The notes beneath the pieces are model-generated. The model searched no databases. It was not told the origin of the DNA and saw nothing but the letters and a program-made list of their open reading frames with translations. Shown piece by piece: positions 42,601 to 52,480 of a stretch of 64,000 nt of DNA. A program made the position numbers and the translations under genes. How positions within the stretch are numbered: position 1 is the first letter of the stretch; every line of letters starts with the position of its first letter. Source of the DNA: Theileria orientalis strain Shintoku (Eukaryota > Apicomplexa > Aconoidasida > Piroplasmida > Theileriidae); contig NC_025263.1 of NCBI RefSeq assembly GCF_000740895.1, positions 372,001-436,000 on the forward strand. The letters are read 5' to 3'.

Positions 42601-42992
42601 TCTGTGTTGAGGTCATATTTATACGATATATTTACGATGGTGGTGTCTTCAAATGTGTTCGTCTGCACGTGATCATCCGGGGTATCCCTATGGCCTGACT
42701 TATACAGGATGTCGGATCCGTCTGAGGGCGTTTCTGAGACCCCGTCAGGTACGTTATACAACATACTCGTGTTGACGTAAGATGCTCCATATTGACTGAT
42801 CAGTTGGCTTCCAAAATCTTCATTTGAATCAAATCCGCCGAGCGGTGTGTTGAATCCTTGAAAAGGTACTTGCTGGCTCGAACCAAAAGGATCAACTGAC
42901 CCCGCATTACCAAGGCCACTATATCCTATATTCTGATTTATTTGATTGTTGCTATTTGACTGCGATTGATTTGTATTTGAACCAAAAAACAT
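39639..42992 (-). CDS. NUP98: Nup98-like FG nucleoporin with C-terminal autopeptidase-type domain
   Basis: A single exon encodes 1117 residues. Residues ~165-600 are FG repeats (GFGQTSTNLFGQPSST and variants, plus SLFGQ). A charged helical middle follows (EERLEREREREEEQKDPM). The C-terminus has a Nup98-type domain: LTKEGYTTRPSIAALKAMTD, REGYGDIVFPGTTDLRGVDL, VGKGLNRRAYVSIN and GTWIVETPFFV. FG nucleoporins form the permeability barrier of the nuclear pore, and the C-domain anchors Nup98 to the scaffold. In active Nup98 the last motif ends HF/S and self-cleaves; here it reads FFV, followed by a 25-residue tail and a stop, so no Nup96 part is fused. The domain is probably structural only. Confidence 0.85.
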   Translation of the reverse strand: MFFGSNTNQSQSNSNNQINQNIGYSGLGNAGSVDPFGSSQQVPFQGFNTPLGGFDSNEDFGSQLISQYGASYVNTSMLYNVPDGVSETPSDGSDILYKSGHRDTPDDHVQTNTFEDTTIVNISYKYDLNTDGYRWDFYKSHKKEISEIQREISQMSASNDPSSNRSSTITGASSRQGETALHNSVFNTTGLGQSSSLFGQTSTSTGFGQTSGSLFGQQTTSTGFGQTSTNLFGQPSSTAGFGQSTANTGFGQSSTNLFGQSTANTAFGQPTATTGFGQTSTSLGQPSSTGFGQPSTTTGFGQTSTNLFGQPSTTTAFGQTGINTGFGQSNVSSTTFGQPTATTGFGQTTSSLFGQPSTNTALGQTNITTPGLGQTSTTTGFGQTTSNLFGQPSANTAFGQTSTSLGQPSSTGFGQPSTTTGFGQTSTNLFGQPSSTAGFGQSTANTGFGQTTATSAFGQTTSNLFGQPTANTGLGQASTLGLSQPSLSTGFGQTNLNTAFGAPTATNTTFGQTSFTNTAFGQSGINTGFGQPGINTAFGQPGFSNTLAQPSNAVLGQQNFSTAFGQPSVLNTALGQQNVNNASAQQSSSNNMNLHRAYPANIPFFMQANAGCDDEFVIPEIKRYTSGRVSFLGSVSEIESMQKPNMQVLANWTSNQAGTSATGYNNVGSQNGSGTHANSVNQQGSLNVQAGLQNSRDLPLPTTTRTLAEEVMAELLIFDRHMMEGNFDREREFKRIMRSFDADGYYYNRPIKENTKKQEILEEEGEEGNSRRDNNPAPEKKQVMYLLNAPYGPTPRRFILETFQMIAQEKRAEEERLEREREREEEQKDPMFMYAKAIKEGRTYAFGFSRSGEMEGGIVGIEDRIIKQVEKKREERRKEREKSYSKTYEETLKKANAKIKADKNYLEPDSTWNWNDPLANLNKKPKDDLYDSETEEEKAVEKRGVYVNENAPKLTKEGYTTRPSIAALKAMTDEELKEVKDFQISREGYGDIVFPGTTDLRGVDLDEAVDIGYARVSVYAGTKSAPEVGKGLNRRAYVSINNCTHDKQGRKRYVSELAHKYMLRKYSEMIGCSYLGVNFNAGTWIVETPFFVGVEDGVARRGTIEYPDLEKYEGTSN
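41250..42430. repeat. FG-coding degenerate tandem repeats
   Basis: Near-identical blocks recur, for example CCGAATAGATTTGTGCTTGT at about 41701, 42068 and 42296, and CTAGGTTGTCC- plus CCAAACCCGGTGCTACTAG-type segments. They encode the GFGQ/LFGQP units of the nucleoporin. The blocks suggest recent internal duplications of roughly 370 and 600 bp. Confidence 0.75.
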
Positions 42993-43295
42993 ACTAAAAA
43001 GATGCTAAGAGTAATAAAAAAAATTTAATTGATTGCATCGAATCTAGGAAAATTATTAACTAACATACACTTAGAAAGTGTAGATTCGATATTTATAATA
43101 CAAATACGTAAATATACATATTATAAATTCTGATATGATAGTTGGGATTGTTTCCACCCACAAAATTATATATATCTATATGTTCTAAATGATTTAATCC
43201 ACTATAACCTTCTTTTATCACATTTTAAACTTTAATGTGTACTTTTATTTATATATATATGAACTTCCTTCATTGCTTAAATCCATGTCGCACAG
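42993..43295. promoter_or_regulatory. Head-to-head gap between Nup98-like and RRM-like genes
   Basis: About 300 bp of AT-rich sequence with no gene seen. Confidence 0.3.
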
Positions 43296-44684
43296 ATGAA
43301 TTGGGCAGCTCATAATCGACTATCATATTTGGCCAAAAAATATGATAGTTTAAAGTACGTGATTTATTTATTCATATTATAACAAATTTTATATAGAATC
43401 AACGCTTTGAGGCAGAAAGGTTTGCTTTTTACCAACCTTCCATATGAGCTGCTGGAGTCAAATTCCAAATTTCTGCAATTATTATCAAAATGTGTACCTT
43501 CTTATATATCAATATTTACATTTCAGAATTTAAATATTTCAAGTGACGAAGTTCATGTAAAGAGAAGTAGGCTTGGTTACCCGTTTGGTAAAGCCTTGGC
43601 CTTGGTTGATCAAGTAACTCCGAATTTTGACTTTAAATTCGACAACTCGAATACTAGACCATCTAATTTTAGTGGTTCTTCAACAACGGCTTCGTTGAAT
43701 GTCCTCTACAATTCCATTGTTGATAACTTACCCAGGGAGTCTTCAGTATTTTTATGCGATGAGCACGACGTATCGTGCTTCGTAGAACAGTATGTTACTA
43801 CCTTAATAAGTAATTTTAGGTGTGAACGATTGTTGACATTGCCTGAGGATTTGAGAAGGTTATCTAGTCCAGAGTTGCTACACAGGATTGTTAGCGTCAC
43901 CGGATTTACAAGTTCATATGGTCGAGTTGAATTGTCTGAAGTGATACAAAATACTACAAACGTCAAAGTTGTTAGTTTAAAATGAGGTTATCAATTTAAT
44001 TTAGGATCCCAAAAATATAATATTTCGTTTTAAAGATGATGGAGACCAGGACTCGTTAGCATGGGTCATTTGCGATTCTGTCAAGCAGGCCAATACAATA
44101 ATTTCAAAGCTACAGGTACAAAGTAGATTTTATTAATGAGTATAAAAATAGGAGGTTCCTGTTCCTAGAAGGTACCAGTATGGAAATCTGATGGGTGCCG
44201 CGTTTTTGTATTCGTCACGAAGCTCGTTCTTTTTATCAGACCCATCTCTCGATTTTATAACAAAAAGAAGCAAATATCAGGTATTTATTTATGGTCACAA
44301 ATTTTATCTAGGTTTTTACTATGGGCTGGCACTCGGATGTCGACGAGCCTGAACTGAAGACCCTGACTGACAACCTAAAGTTCTACCCGAAAAAAATTAC
44401 AATACACAAAATAAAGTCAAAAGACGAGAAAATAACTGAAACTTGTGCCTTTTTAGAGTTTGATCGCATGAGAAATGCTAAAAAAATAATGCATCGACTA
44501 CAAATTATTAAAAAAAGGTGGAAGATACCAGATAACTCGGCGTTTTATGCATATCCGAAAATGGTATTACCTATAGTATAACTTACCAAGAATTTAGGCT
44601 GATGTGTTGTGGAAGTCACAGAATGGAGACTACAAAAACGACGAAATGTTTGATGGTGATTTGGATGAGCCCGTGGAGTATTAA
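43296..44684 (+). CDS. Hypothetical protein with divergent RRM-like segments
   Basis: Exons chain from the ATG at 43296 through introns near 43355, 43972, 44116, 44281 and 44564 to the stop at 44682-44684. Two segments look like the second half of an RRM, with an RNP1-like strand then a helix: SLAWVICDSVKQANTIISKL, and CAFLEFDRMRNAKKIMHRLQ. The N-terminal ~190 residues are Leu/Ser-rich with no recognised family. The C-terminus is acidic (EMFDGDLDEPVEY). RNA binding is an inference from these short patterns only. Exon 1 contains a 12-bp perfect hairpin right before its splice donor. Confidence 0.65.
43319..43349. repeat. 12-bp perfect inverted repeat (stem-loop) beside a splice donor
   Basis: Arms ACTATCATATTT (43319-43330) and AAATATGATAGT (43338-43349) flank a 7-base loop GGCCAAA. 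The GT donor begins at 43355, five bases past the stem. The hairpin is inside coding exon 1. Confidence 0.85.
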
Positions 44685-44810
44685 TGTAAAATAAATTAAA
44701 ATACACACACGCAGTGTAATATGTTAATTATTATACACCAATTTTATATGAAATAAACAATTTATTGTGTAAAATATTATCTTTTATTGTGCACATATCA
44801 ATAATATACA

Positions 44811-44843
44811 ATGTCGAAATATGTTAAGAAACATACTGAATAA
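44811..44843 (+). other. Short uORF overlapping the uL3m start
   Basis: An ATG at 44811 opens a 10-codon frame that ends at 44843, crossing the main ATG at 44821 in another frame. It could reduce initiation at the main start, if transcription begins upstream of it. Confidence 0.4.
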
Positions 44844-45911
44844 AGAAATACAATTATCAAACGAATATATTCACAAAAGATACTTTTCAGCCCTCAATAC
44901 AAGTAATATTACTAGTCCCTACTGTAGTAGGTGGATCAAGAGGGTTGAAAGGCTGAATAGGTTCAAGAAGCCTTATAAGTCCTACAGCTACCTGGATTCC
45001 ATACCGGAAACACAATTTTATACAGAGGATGACTTTAATAGCTTGTCAATATCTCCAATAAAACCGATTTGGAACACTAGAAGGTAGCCATTAACAATAT
45101 ATATGCCTTTAAAATATTCATTTTGGTTAGGTGTGGAGTTCTTGCATATAAAGTTGGATGTATGTCACTTTGGGATGATTGGGGAGTTCGACACGCAGTA
45201 ACAGTGTGTCACGTGGATAGGTGTGTGGTACTGGAGAGAAGGACCATAGAGAAGCACGGGTACGAGGCGCTGCAACTCGGCCTGGGATACAGAAACATAA
45301 ACCGGCAGACAAAGCCAAACATAGGAAGATTTATTAAGCTCGGAACGGGCTCTAAGAACCACATTGCTGAGTTCAAGTGCTCCAGCGACTGCCTTCTGCC
45401 AGAAGGACACTATTTCAGCGTTAGGCACTTTACGCCCGGACAGTGGGTCTTTGTTTCGGGCTGGTCCAAAGCGAAGGGCTTCAAGGGAGCGATGCGAAGG
45501 TGGCACTTCGGAGGACAAACGCAGAGCCACGGCACGGAGTGCAAGGCGCACAGCGCTCCAGGGTCAATATCGCAAGGCAAGTCGGTACACATCGTGTGGA
45601 GAAACACGAAGATGGGCGGACACGTAGGGCCGGACCCGCGAGTAACCAACTGCAGAGTGTTTAGAATAGAGGCGCACCGCAACTTAATATTCCTAAAGGG
45701 AGCAGTGCCGGGGGAAATAGGCAGCGTGGTAAAGATTCGTGACGCACTGGGCATAACTGCAAGGAAAAACAGGGGGTTGCACATCCACTATCCGACCTTC
45801 TTGCCAATTCCGAACCATCCGTACCCAGTCACATTACAGGAGCCGATAAAAGAAAGGGACCCGTTCTTGTTTACTGAGGAGCCAATGCAGGACTATAAAT
45901 CTAAAAAATGA
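44821..45911 (+). CDS. MRPL3: Mitochondrial ribosomal protein uL3
   Basis: Two exons (44821-45083, 45131-45911) are split by a 47-nt intron and encode 347 residues. The N-terminus MLRNILNKEIQLSNEYIHKR with YFSALN has the look of a mitochondrial presequence. The uL3 core is clear: GVLAYKVGCMSLWDDWG, SKAKGFKGAMRRWHFGGQ, QSHGTECKAHSAPGS and NTKMGGHVGPDPRVTNCRV. The bacterial-type spacing places it in an organelle ribosome rather than the cytosol. uL3 binds near the peptidyl transferase centre. Its stop codon overlaps the EngB start by ATGA. Confidence 0.9.
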
Positions 45912-47399
45912 GAAGTTCTATCTGTTTAATTTATATCTCATGCTTACGGCTCTCCCTTTCTTTTAAACTCTCCCCGTACACACAACCTGAGTTCCCAAGT
46001 GACAAACCATCGTTTTGCAAAATGGACATGTGTTTGCGTGCTAAGACATTATACTCTGGAGTCGGAGCAAAAGTCGCCAGTAAAGTTAAGCGACAGTTCA
46101 GATTGGAGAATGACAGCCAGGTCAAATCGCTCAGAAAGGCGCTGAAGAAGTTTAAGAGGTCTGAGGAGAGGCGCATCATCAGAGCAAAAATGAACGCACT
46201 GAAGTCCCAGCACAGAGCCAATAGGGAACCGATGGAGGACAACAGGTAAATTTCATTATTCTTCTATACAATATTATTCAGGAACTCTAAAACAAAGGCG
46301 CTGAATCCATTTTCTAAAATGGCTCTACCAAAGGGAAGTGGCAGTAAGAGTGGGACCGTGAATAAAAATGGGACAAAACCAGTTAGGCTCGGACTGAGTT
46401 TTGACCTTGCCTCCGATGTGTACGGAGGCGCAGCCCTCATGAAGGACTTTGACCCGCACCGCAGGAAAATAGCGACTTTGAACTTTGTTGGAAGTTACCT
46501 GCACACTACAATGCTCCCGTCGCTTGGGCTCCCCGAGATCTGCCTAGTCGGCAGGAGTAACGTGGGCAAGTCCTCGTTCATCAACTCGCTCATGAGTTAC
46601 GTCAAGACAAAGTCGAGGAAGTGCGACATGGCGTTCGTTTCTAAGACTCCTGGGTACACAAAGTCCATAAACGTGTTCGAGGCTGTGGACAACAGGGGCA
46701 GGGGCGTCCTTGCCCTGGTTGACCTGCCCGGATACGGCTACACAAAGGTGAAGAACAAGGAGACCCGAAAAACCATGCAAAGCATCCTCAAGGCATACTT
46801 GAAGCGCAGACTTGAGTTGAAACTCGTGCTCTTTCTGGTTGATGGGAGCTCTGAGCCTCAGCCCGAGGACTACGAGGTGCTCCAGTACTTCAGGGAGAAC
46901 GCCTTCCCGCACCTCTTCATTCTCACGAAGATGGACAAAGTCACCGTGTCCCAGACTCCCGGCCAAATGATGACATTTCGGCAGTACTTTGACCTCAAGA
47001 GCCCGCTCCCGCTGCCCTTTTCCAAATTCGGTGGAGGCGACCTCGGCTGCGTTTGGAAGGCCATCTTTGACGCCTGCACCGATTCCTTCGACGTCTCAAA
47101 ACTGAACTTGACTGGTGAGTTACAACTGCGTTTAACCTCTTTTAGACAAATTCGAGGCTGTCAAACCTGATTTCTCCACCTTCGTTGGCGCCCAGGCCAA
47201 CGTCTCCCTGAAGGACCTAAAGAAGATGATTTTCAGGAACTACGACATTTTACCCGAGAGTGTCAAGAGCCTGGATATGGACTCCATGAGTCGCGATCAG
47301 CTGCTTGACGTGCTTAAAATTGCGGCAGACAGGGCCTTTGAGCTCCAGAATAGGCCTCTGGACCTTGTTCAGCTTAAACACAAACTTACAAAGCGCTAG
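45908..47399 (+). CDS. engB: EngB/YihA-type ribosome-biogenesis GTPase with apicoplast-type leader
   Basis: Three exons (45908-46245, 46282-47114, 47146-47399) sum to 1425 nt, or 474 residues. Introns are 36 and 31 nt. The N-terminus MRSSICLIYISCLRLSLSFK is a signal peptide followed by a basic Lys/Arg-rich region, the apicoplast import layout. The GTPase domain has G1 GRSNVGKSSF (~203), G2 region SKTPGYTKSIN, G3 DLPGYGYTKVKN (~262) and G4 TKMDK (~327). Bacterial EngB helps late 50S assembly. A C-terminal extension of ~100 residues (LPESVKSLDMDSMSRDQLLD) is not part of the bacterial protein. The first ATG overlaps the uL3m stop; a later Met would lose the signal peptide. Confidence 0.85.
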
Positions 47400-47699
47400 C
47401 CATAGTGCTTCTGGGTATCCGTGGTCATGTTCCCTTGTCAAATCTCATTTGACACATTCTACTAATTTCCACTACAATATAACACATTTTAACAATATTA
47501 GATATCACACGATGTTTTATTATAAAATATATTTGTCAATTATGTATTTACTCATTTAAATGTGCGCAGGGTACCCAGCGTCGACTGTGTACCCTTTGTT
47601 CACTTAAAAACACATTCACCTATGCTCTGTTAGTTAGCGTGTATCGTTTAATTTAGTGATTGTATTATTTTACATATTGGTGTGTTGCTAAGTGCCTGC
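47400..47699. terminator. Convergent gap EngB / V-ATPase
   Basis: This 300-bp tail-to-tail gap starts AT-rich, has a GC-richer patch around 47565-47600 with two nearby GTACCC words, and carries TGTGTATCG near its end. I see no gene. Confidence 0.25.
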
Positions 47700-50507
47700 C
47701 TACTTGACCTCCATCAGGCTCGGGTCGTTGAGCAGGAGCTTTATGTTGAACGGCTTGAACAGGGACCCGTCGGCCTTGTAGAACTTGTTCTGGAACTCGA
47801 CCCACTGCAGACGCAGCGCGTGCAGGTAGCACTCGAGCGAGTCCATGCAGAGCATGATGAAGAATGTCACCACTGAGAAGAAGTTCGTCCTTATGAAGAG
47901 GTCGATCACCTTCACGACCACGTTCGACTGGCTGTCGAGGGCGCTGAAAACGAGCTGCTTGAAGAGCACCAGCGAGAGTTGCTGGTGCGAGAGTGAGAGC
48001 GCCCACAGCCTCAGGTACGAGGCCGTGTTGCTGATGGTGCCGAGGCTGAACTCGATGGTTTCTATGAACTGGTGAATCACTATGTCCGACAGCTTCATGT
48101 GCCCGTGGCCTCCCTCCGGGTCCTCCTCCTCTCGGTTGATCGTCACCGAGAACTCCTTGCCCGAGCCCTCGCTGACGTGCGCGCCTGCAGGATCATGCCC
48201 GCTCAGACTCGTCGTCGGCGACACTCGCTTGAAGCGAGCGGTCCCCAGGTCCATGCTCGTTCTCCGGTGCGGGTAGTTCGGTATGCTCTCGCTCGCTATT
48301 GCGTCGAGGTCCTCGGGACCGCAGTAGACCATCTCGTAGTCGCGTCCCGAGGTCGAGGTCGAGCCGTGCGACCTCCTGTTTTTCTTCAGCGTGAAGTACA
48401 GGATCAGCGGCTTCGGAATCAGCATCATCGGCACTGAGGTCAGCAGCACGATCACCAGGAACTTCTGCACCGACTGCTGACTCGCGTACATGATCTCGTT
48501 CTTCTCCAGCTTCTTCATCAGGCACATGTCGATCAGCGTCGTGATGATGCTCGGCTTCGCGAACCCGTTGTCGACCGGCGTCAGCCACTTGTAGAAGATC
48601 AGGAAGTTCATGTATCCCACGAATGAGCACATCATTGCCAGCTGCGGGAGGAACTCGAAGAAGAAGTCCAGGAAGCTCGCGAAGTAGACTGCGTTGAAGC
48701 CCTTGAGCACGATTCCCAGCGTCATCTGCACGAATCCGATGATCACCGAGAACTTCATCTTGAACGAGTGCAGCACCGACTGCTCGTTCAGCGCTCCTAT
48801 CCACGCCGAGTCGAGTCCGAAGACCACCGGGAACGAGCCCGCCGCCCTCACGAACGTGTCCGTGTACGTGCCGTCGCTGTTCAGCTTGTCCACAGTCCCG
48901 CTCGGCACCCACTTAGTGCCGAAGAAATTGTTCGGGATTGAGAGGAAGTCGTTGTAGATGAAGCCTGTGTACGTCGCCATGATCCCCATGAGCAGGATCA
49001 TGTAGCGCGCCTCGATGATCATGTTCGAGATGTCTCCCGTGAACTTGCGCTTCAGCTTGCGATATGAGAAGATGAGGAAGAGCGCGAAGAGTATCACGCA
49101 GGTCCCGTGCGCGATGTCTCCGAACATGAGTCCGAAGAGGAAGGGGAATGTCACGATTGTGAAGGGCGCCGGGTTAACCTCCTTGTACCTCGGGATCCCG
49201 TACGTGTCCACTACGTTCTGAAACGACTTCGAGATCATGTTCGTCTTGTTGTAGGTCGGCGGCACGTGCGTATCCGCTCCGTGGCCAGTCGTGTGCGGCT
49301 GGTTGTCCACCAGCAGCAGCGCGCTCACGCTGCCCTGCGCTCTCTCCGCCAGCAGGTGCTCCCTTATGTTTTCCTCCTCCTCCGCTGGGAACCAGCAGTC
49401 CGCCCTCAGCGTGATATCGCTTCCTTCGAAGTGGTTCAGGATGTAGTAGAGGTACTTTTCCTTCTTGCAGAACAGGAACCACTCCTCGATGATGCTGTTT
49501 CCTCCCGGCCTGATCACCTCCAGCATGCACGCGATTTCATCTCTGAAGTACTTCTTGTACGCCTCCAGTGCTCTCTGCTTATCCATGATTCTTTCCTGGA
49601 GCAGCAGCAGGCGCGACCTTGCGTCGTCCTGCGTTTTTGCCCAGTTGAACAGCTTCGCCTGGAAACCTGTGCACAGCTTCTTGATTTTATTGTACGTTGC
49701 GCTGTTGCTCGAGGACTGGCAGTATATTACGAACACGGTCTTGTCCTCCGCGTCGAAATCCTCCTCGTCCACCAGCCCTGCCGAGAGCACCACCTCCTTC
49801 AGCTCAGTCGTGTCGTGGAGGAGCGTGAACACGTTTCCGCGCATTGCTCTGAAGATTGCTCTCGAGAACGCCTCCTTCTCCTGCGAGCTGATCAGCCCTG
49901 CTATGTTCGTGAACGATATCGATATCGACGAGTTCGACGTTCCTTCCGCTGGCGACAGGTTAATCATTTCCGTGTCCGACTGCGTCACTTCGTTCAGCAG
50001 GTGCTCGTTTGCCTCCGACACGTCCACGTTCGACGAGTATGGCGAGAAGTGCGCGTGCACGTCCGACAGCGACCTTTCCGTCTGCGGGTTCAGCTGCTTC
50101 AGCGCCACCAGCAGCACGTAGTACTCGCTCAGCGCCTCGTCTCGCTCCGACCTCAGCAGCAGATCGTTTTCTTTGAACATCTGGAACTGGTCGTACAGCT
50201 TCACCAGCGACTCCTCCACCTGGTCCAGTCTATACATGTTATCGTGTTCCAGGAAGTTGTCGATGTTGTGTCTAACTATCTTCGAGTTTGGGAGCTTTCC
50301 TATTTCCTCGTACAGCACTCTTATCATTCTCTCCATGTGGTCTATTCTCTGCACATAGTTTTTGTACGGCCTCTCCATTCTCTTCTCGTTCATATCTATG
50401 TACTGGATGTTCGCGTGTCTGCTCAGCAGGTCTATACAGCTTCTCGCTCTCTCGTGAGGAATTACTAGGGTACCGTGTACCATAGTCTCAGATCTGAAAA
50501 TACCCAT
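47700..50507 (-). CDS. V-type proton ATPase V0 subunit a
   Basis: A single exon encodes 935 residues. It starts MGIFRSETMVHGTLVIPHE, the family N-terminus. The cytosolic half is helical. From about residue 410 come the membrane segments: FPFLFGLMFGDIAHGTCVIL, MILLMGIMATYTGFIYNDF, and LVIVLLTSVPMMLIPKPLIL. The essential arginine helix is present as NTASYLRLWALSLSHQQLS. The subunit forms the proton half-channels next to the c-ring and determines membrane location. A loop of ~80 residues rich in Ser, Gly and Asp (RRTSMDLGTARFKRVSPTTS) separates two membrane segments. Codon use is GC-rich, more so toward the 3' end. Confidence 0.95.
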   Translation of the reverse strand: MGIFRSETMVHGTLVIPHERARSCIDLLSRHANIQYIDMNEKRMERPYKNYVQRIDHMERMIRVLYEEIGKLPNSKIVRHNIDNFLEHDNMYRLDQVEESLVKLYDQFQMFKENDLLLRSERDEALSEYYVLLVALKQLNPQTERSLSDVHAHFSPYSSNVDVSEANEHLLNEVTQSDTEMINLSPAEGTSNSSISISFTNIAGLISSQEKEAFSRAIFRAMRGNVFTLLHDTTELKEVVLSAGLVDEEDFDAEDKTVFVIYCQSSSNSATYNKIKKLCTGFQAKLFNWAKTQDDARSRLLLLQERIMDKQRALEAYKKYFRDEIACMLEVIRPGGNSIIEEWFLFCKKEKYLYYILNHFEGSDITLRADCWFPAEEEENIREHLLAERAQGSVSALLLVDNQPHTTGHGADTHVPPTYNKTNMISKSFQNVVDTYGIPRYKEVNPAPFTIVTFPFLFGLMFGDIAHGTCVILFALFLIFSYRKLKRKFTGDISNMIIEARYMILLMGIMATYTGFIYNDFLSIPNNFFGTKWVPSGTVDKLNSDGTYTDTFVRAAGSFPVVFGLDSAWIGALNEQSVLHSFKMKFSVIIGFVQMTLGIVLKGFNAVYFASFLDFFFEFLPQLAMMCSFVGYMNFLIFYKWLTPVDNGFAKPSIITTLIDMCLMKKLEKNEIMYASQQSVQKFLVIVLLTSVPMMLIPKPLILYFTLKKNRRSHGSTSTSGRDYEMVYCGPEDLDAIASESIPNYPHRRTSMDLGTARFKRVSPTTSLSGHDPAGAHVSEGSGKEFSVTINREEEDPEGGHGHMKLSDIVIHQFIETIEFSLGTISNTASYLRLWALSLSHQQLSLVLFKQLVFSALDSQSNVVVKVIDLFIRTNFFSVVTFFIMLCMDSLECYLHALRLQWVEFQNKFYKADGSLFKPFNIKLLLNDPSLMEVK

Positions 50508-50980
50508 TTTTACTACTCTAGATTAACATTAGTGTATAATTATATTTAAAAGGCGAAAACAATTATAAATGATTTTTCTTTAAAAAATAAAATTCGATTC
50601 TTGTTATAATTAAACAATTTATTTGCACATTGTACAAATGATTAAAATATTACAGTTGCATCAAACATATTGAACGCAACGGCACTAAAAATATAACTAT
50701 TGATCAACTAACTCCATGGGTACAAAAAAATAATTATTAAATTTAGCAACACGGTTAGCTACATTATGATCATTCAATTTTTGATGTGGTGAGAAAATGT
50801 AACATGTTTGGTGTGCACATATATTTCAGATTTATATCTTTATTGATTTTCCTAATCAATTTTTATTATTTAAATCTTATATACAATCTTGAACAGATAA
50901 TAATTCACAATTTAGTACTATAATATACCATGCAATAAATATTTTTTATTTTTTTTACTTTAATTTAATTTTTTATTCTT
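50508..50980. other. AT-rich gap between V-ATPase a and secreted-protein gene
   Basis: Both flanking genes are on the minus strand. The spacer is AT-rich, with no gene, tRNA or clear repeat seen. It should hold the V-ATPase promoter. Confidence 0.35.
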
Positions 50981-52224
50981 TTAACCGTTGATAATACTGT
51001 CCATTTCTCTTTTATAATCTTCTTTTCCCATTTGTGTGCTTTCATATTCTATATAATCTTCTTTTGGATTCCATATAGGGTGTTGTTCAACTATTATCTC
51101 CATTATTCTTTCCATTTTTTCAATTTTATCTTTTATTTTATTATTTTTTCCTATATATTTTTATTATACCTTTATTTTTTGTTAATGTGTATTGACTTAC
51201 TGCAATATTCTATCCCTTCCACTATCCATTCGTGAAATTCTTCTAATTTTTCAATTCCTTTAATATTATCCTATTTCATTTATTTTACTGTATTGTTACC
51301 TTGATTATTTTGTTCCATTCTTCATCAGTTTCTTTCTAAAACAATTTTTAAATTTACATAATATACTTTCTTACCTCGAAGCACTGTGCTAATGTTTTTA
51401 CGAACAAATCAGTTCCTCTAATGTCAGTTATTCTTTGTGCCGCAATTCTATCCTTTATTATTTTTAAAAATTCTTCTGACATTGCCTGGTGTTTATCACT
51501 TATTCTAAACTTCTTTGCTGCCAGGTTAATCAGTTCATCTAATCGTTTTAACAAATACTTATTAAGTGCTTTCTTTTTTTGTAATTCTTCTAAAACCTTA
51601 TCAACATCTTCACTTCCATCCTGATTATTCAATTATAATATATAATCAATTTACCATGTAGCATCTTATCAGTCTACTAATGTTCATTTCAGAATTACTC
51701 TTTCTTATTTTCGCGGCAATAGGAGCAATTTGTTCTGCAATATCATGTAACCTATCAAACGACTCAATGTCATTTGATTTTTTATAATTATCAAACGCCG
51801 TTGATAATACTTCTTCCAACAGATCCTCTTCAGCCAAGAGCTCTGTAATTGGTTCAAGATTTTCCTCTGTTATTTCTACAAACTTATTAAAATCATCGTT
51901 GTTATATTCATCTACTTTTACTTCATCGTGGTCGTTTTCAAGTTGTTTATGTGTTGATTTTTTACCACGGTTTATTTCTATTGATTCTATGAATGTTCGT
52001 AGAGATGCGATCTTTTCAATCAAGGGTTTATCAAGTAAATATTCACCAGAAGGTTCATGAACTTTAGGAAGACTGATTTCCTCTCCTGGAAGAGGCGTTC
52101 TAAATAGTGATTCATTGTATGATTGCAAATATATTGGTGATATACGTGTGTAATTGTAACATTTTAAATGAAAAGAGTTAATGAAATCTAAAGATAATAA
52201 CATTGAAAATATACAAAATTTCAT
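50981..52224 (-). CDS. Secreted or apicoplast-type helical protein of unknown function
   Basis: Five exons (52224-51655, 51620-51375, 51335-51300, 51270-51201, 51150-50981) sum to 1092 nt, or 363 residues. Introns are 34, 39, 29 and 50 nt; exon 3 is only 12 codons. The N-terminus MKFCIFSMLLSLDFINSF is a signal peptide, followed by a Tyr/Asn/Ser stretch that could be a transit peptide. The rest is charged and helical (LEELQKKKALNKYLLKRLDE and EEFLKIIKDRIAAQRITDIR). No family is recognised. The C-terminus contains QHPIWNPKEDYIEYESTQMG. Confidence 0.7.
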
Positions 52225-52480
52225 AATATTATAAAATAATATAATTATATGAATACAAAATTAATAAGAATTATCATAAATCTACATTTTAAATATACAC
52301 AATTGAAAATTATATCGAACCAATTCCAAATCTTAAAAAACAAATTAATATACACTTTTAATAAAATTTTAATAATATAAATACAAAATTCTGTTAAAAT
52401 ATAGTTTTTTAATACACTTTATGTGGTATTATTATCTTATTATTATCATCAGTTTTATTATATAATTATTGCTTTTATAA

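Noticed and set aside
49107..50468. 453-codon plus-strand frame antisense to V-ATPase a, Arg/Val/His-rich
   Set aside because: It arises from C/G-ending codon bias of the V-ATPase gene. The Arg/Leu/Val-rich composition is typical of antisense frames and no family is seen.
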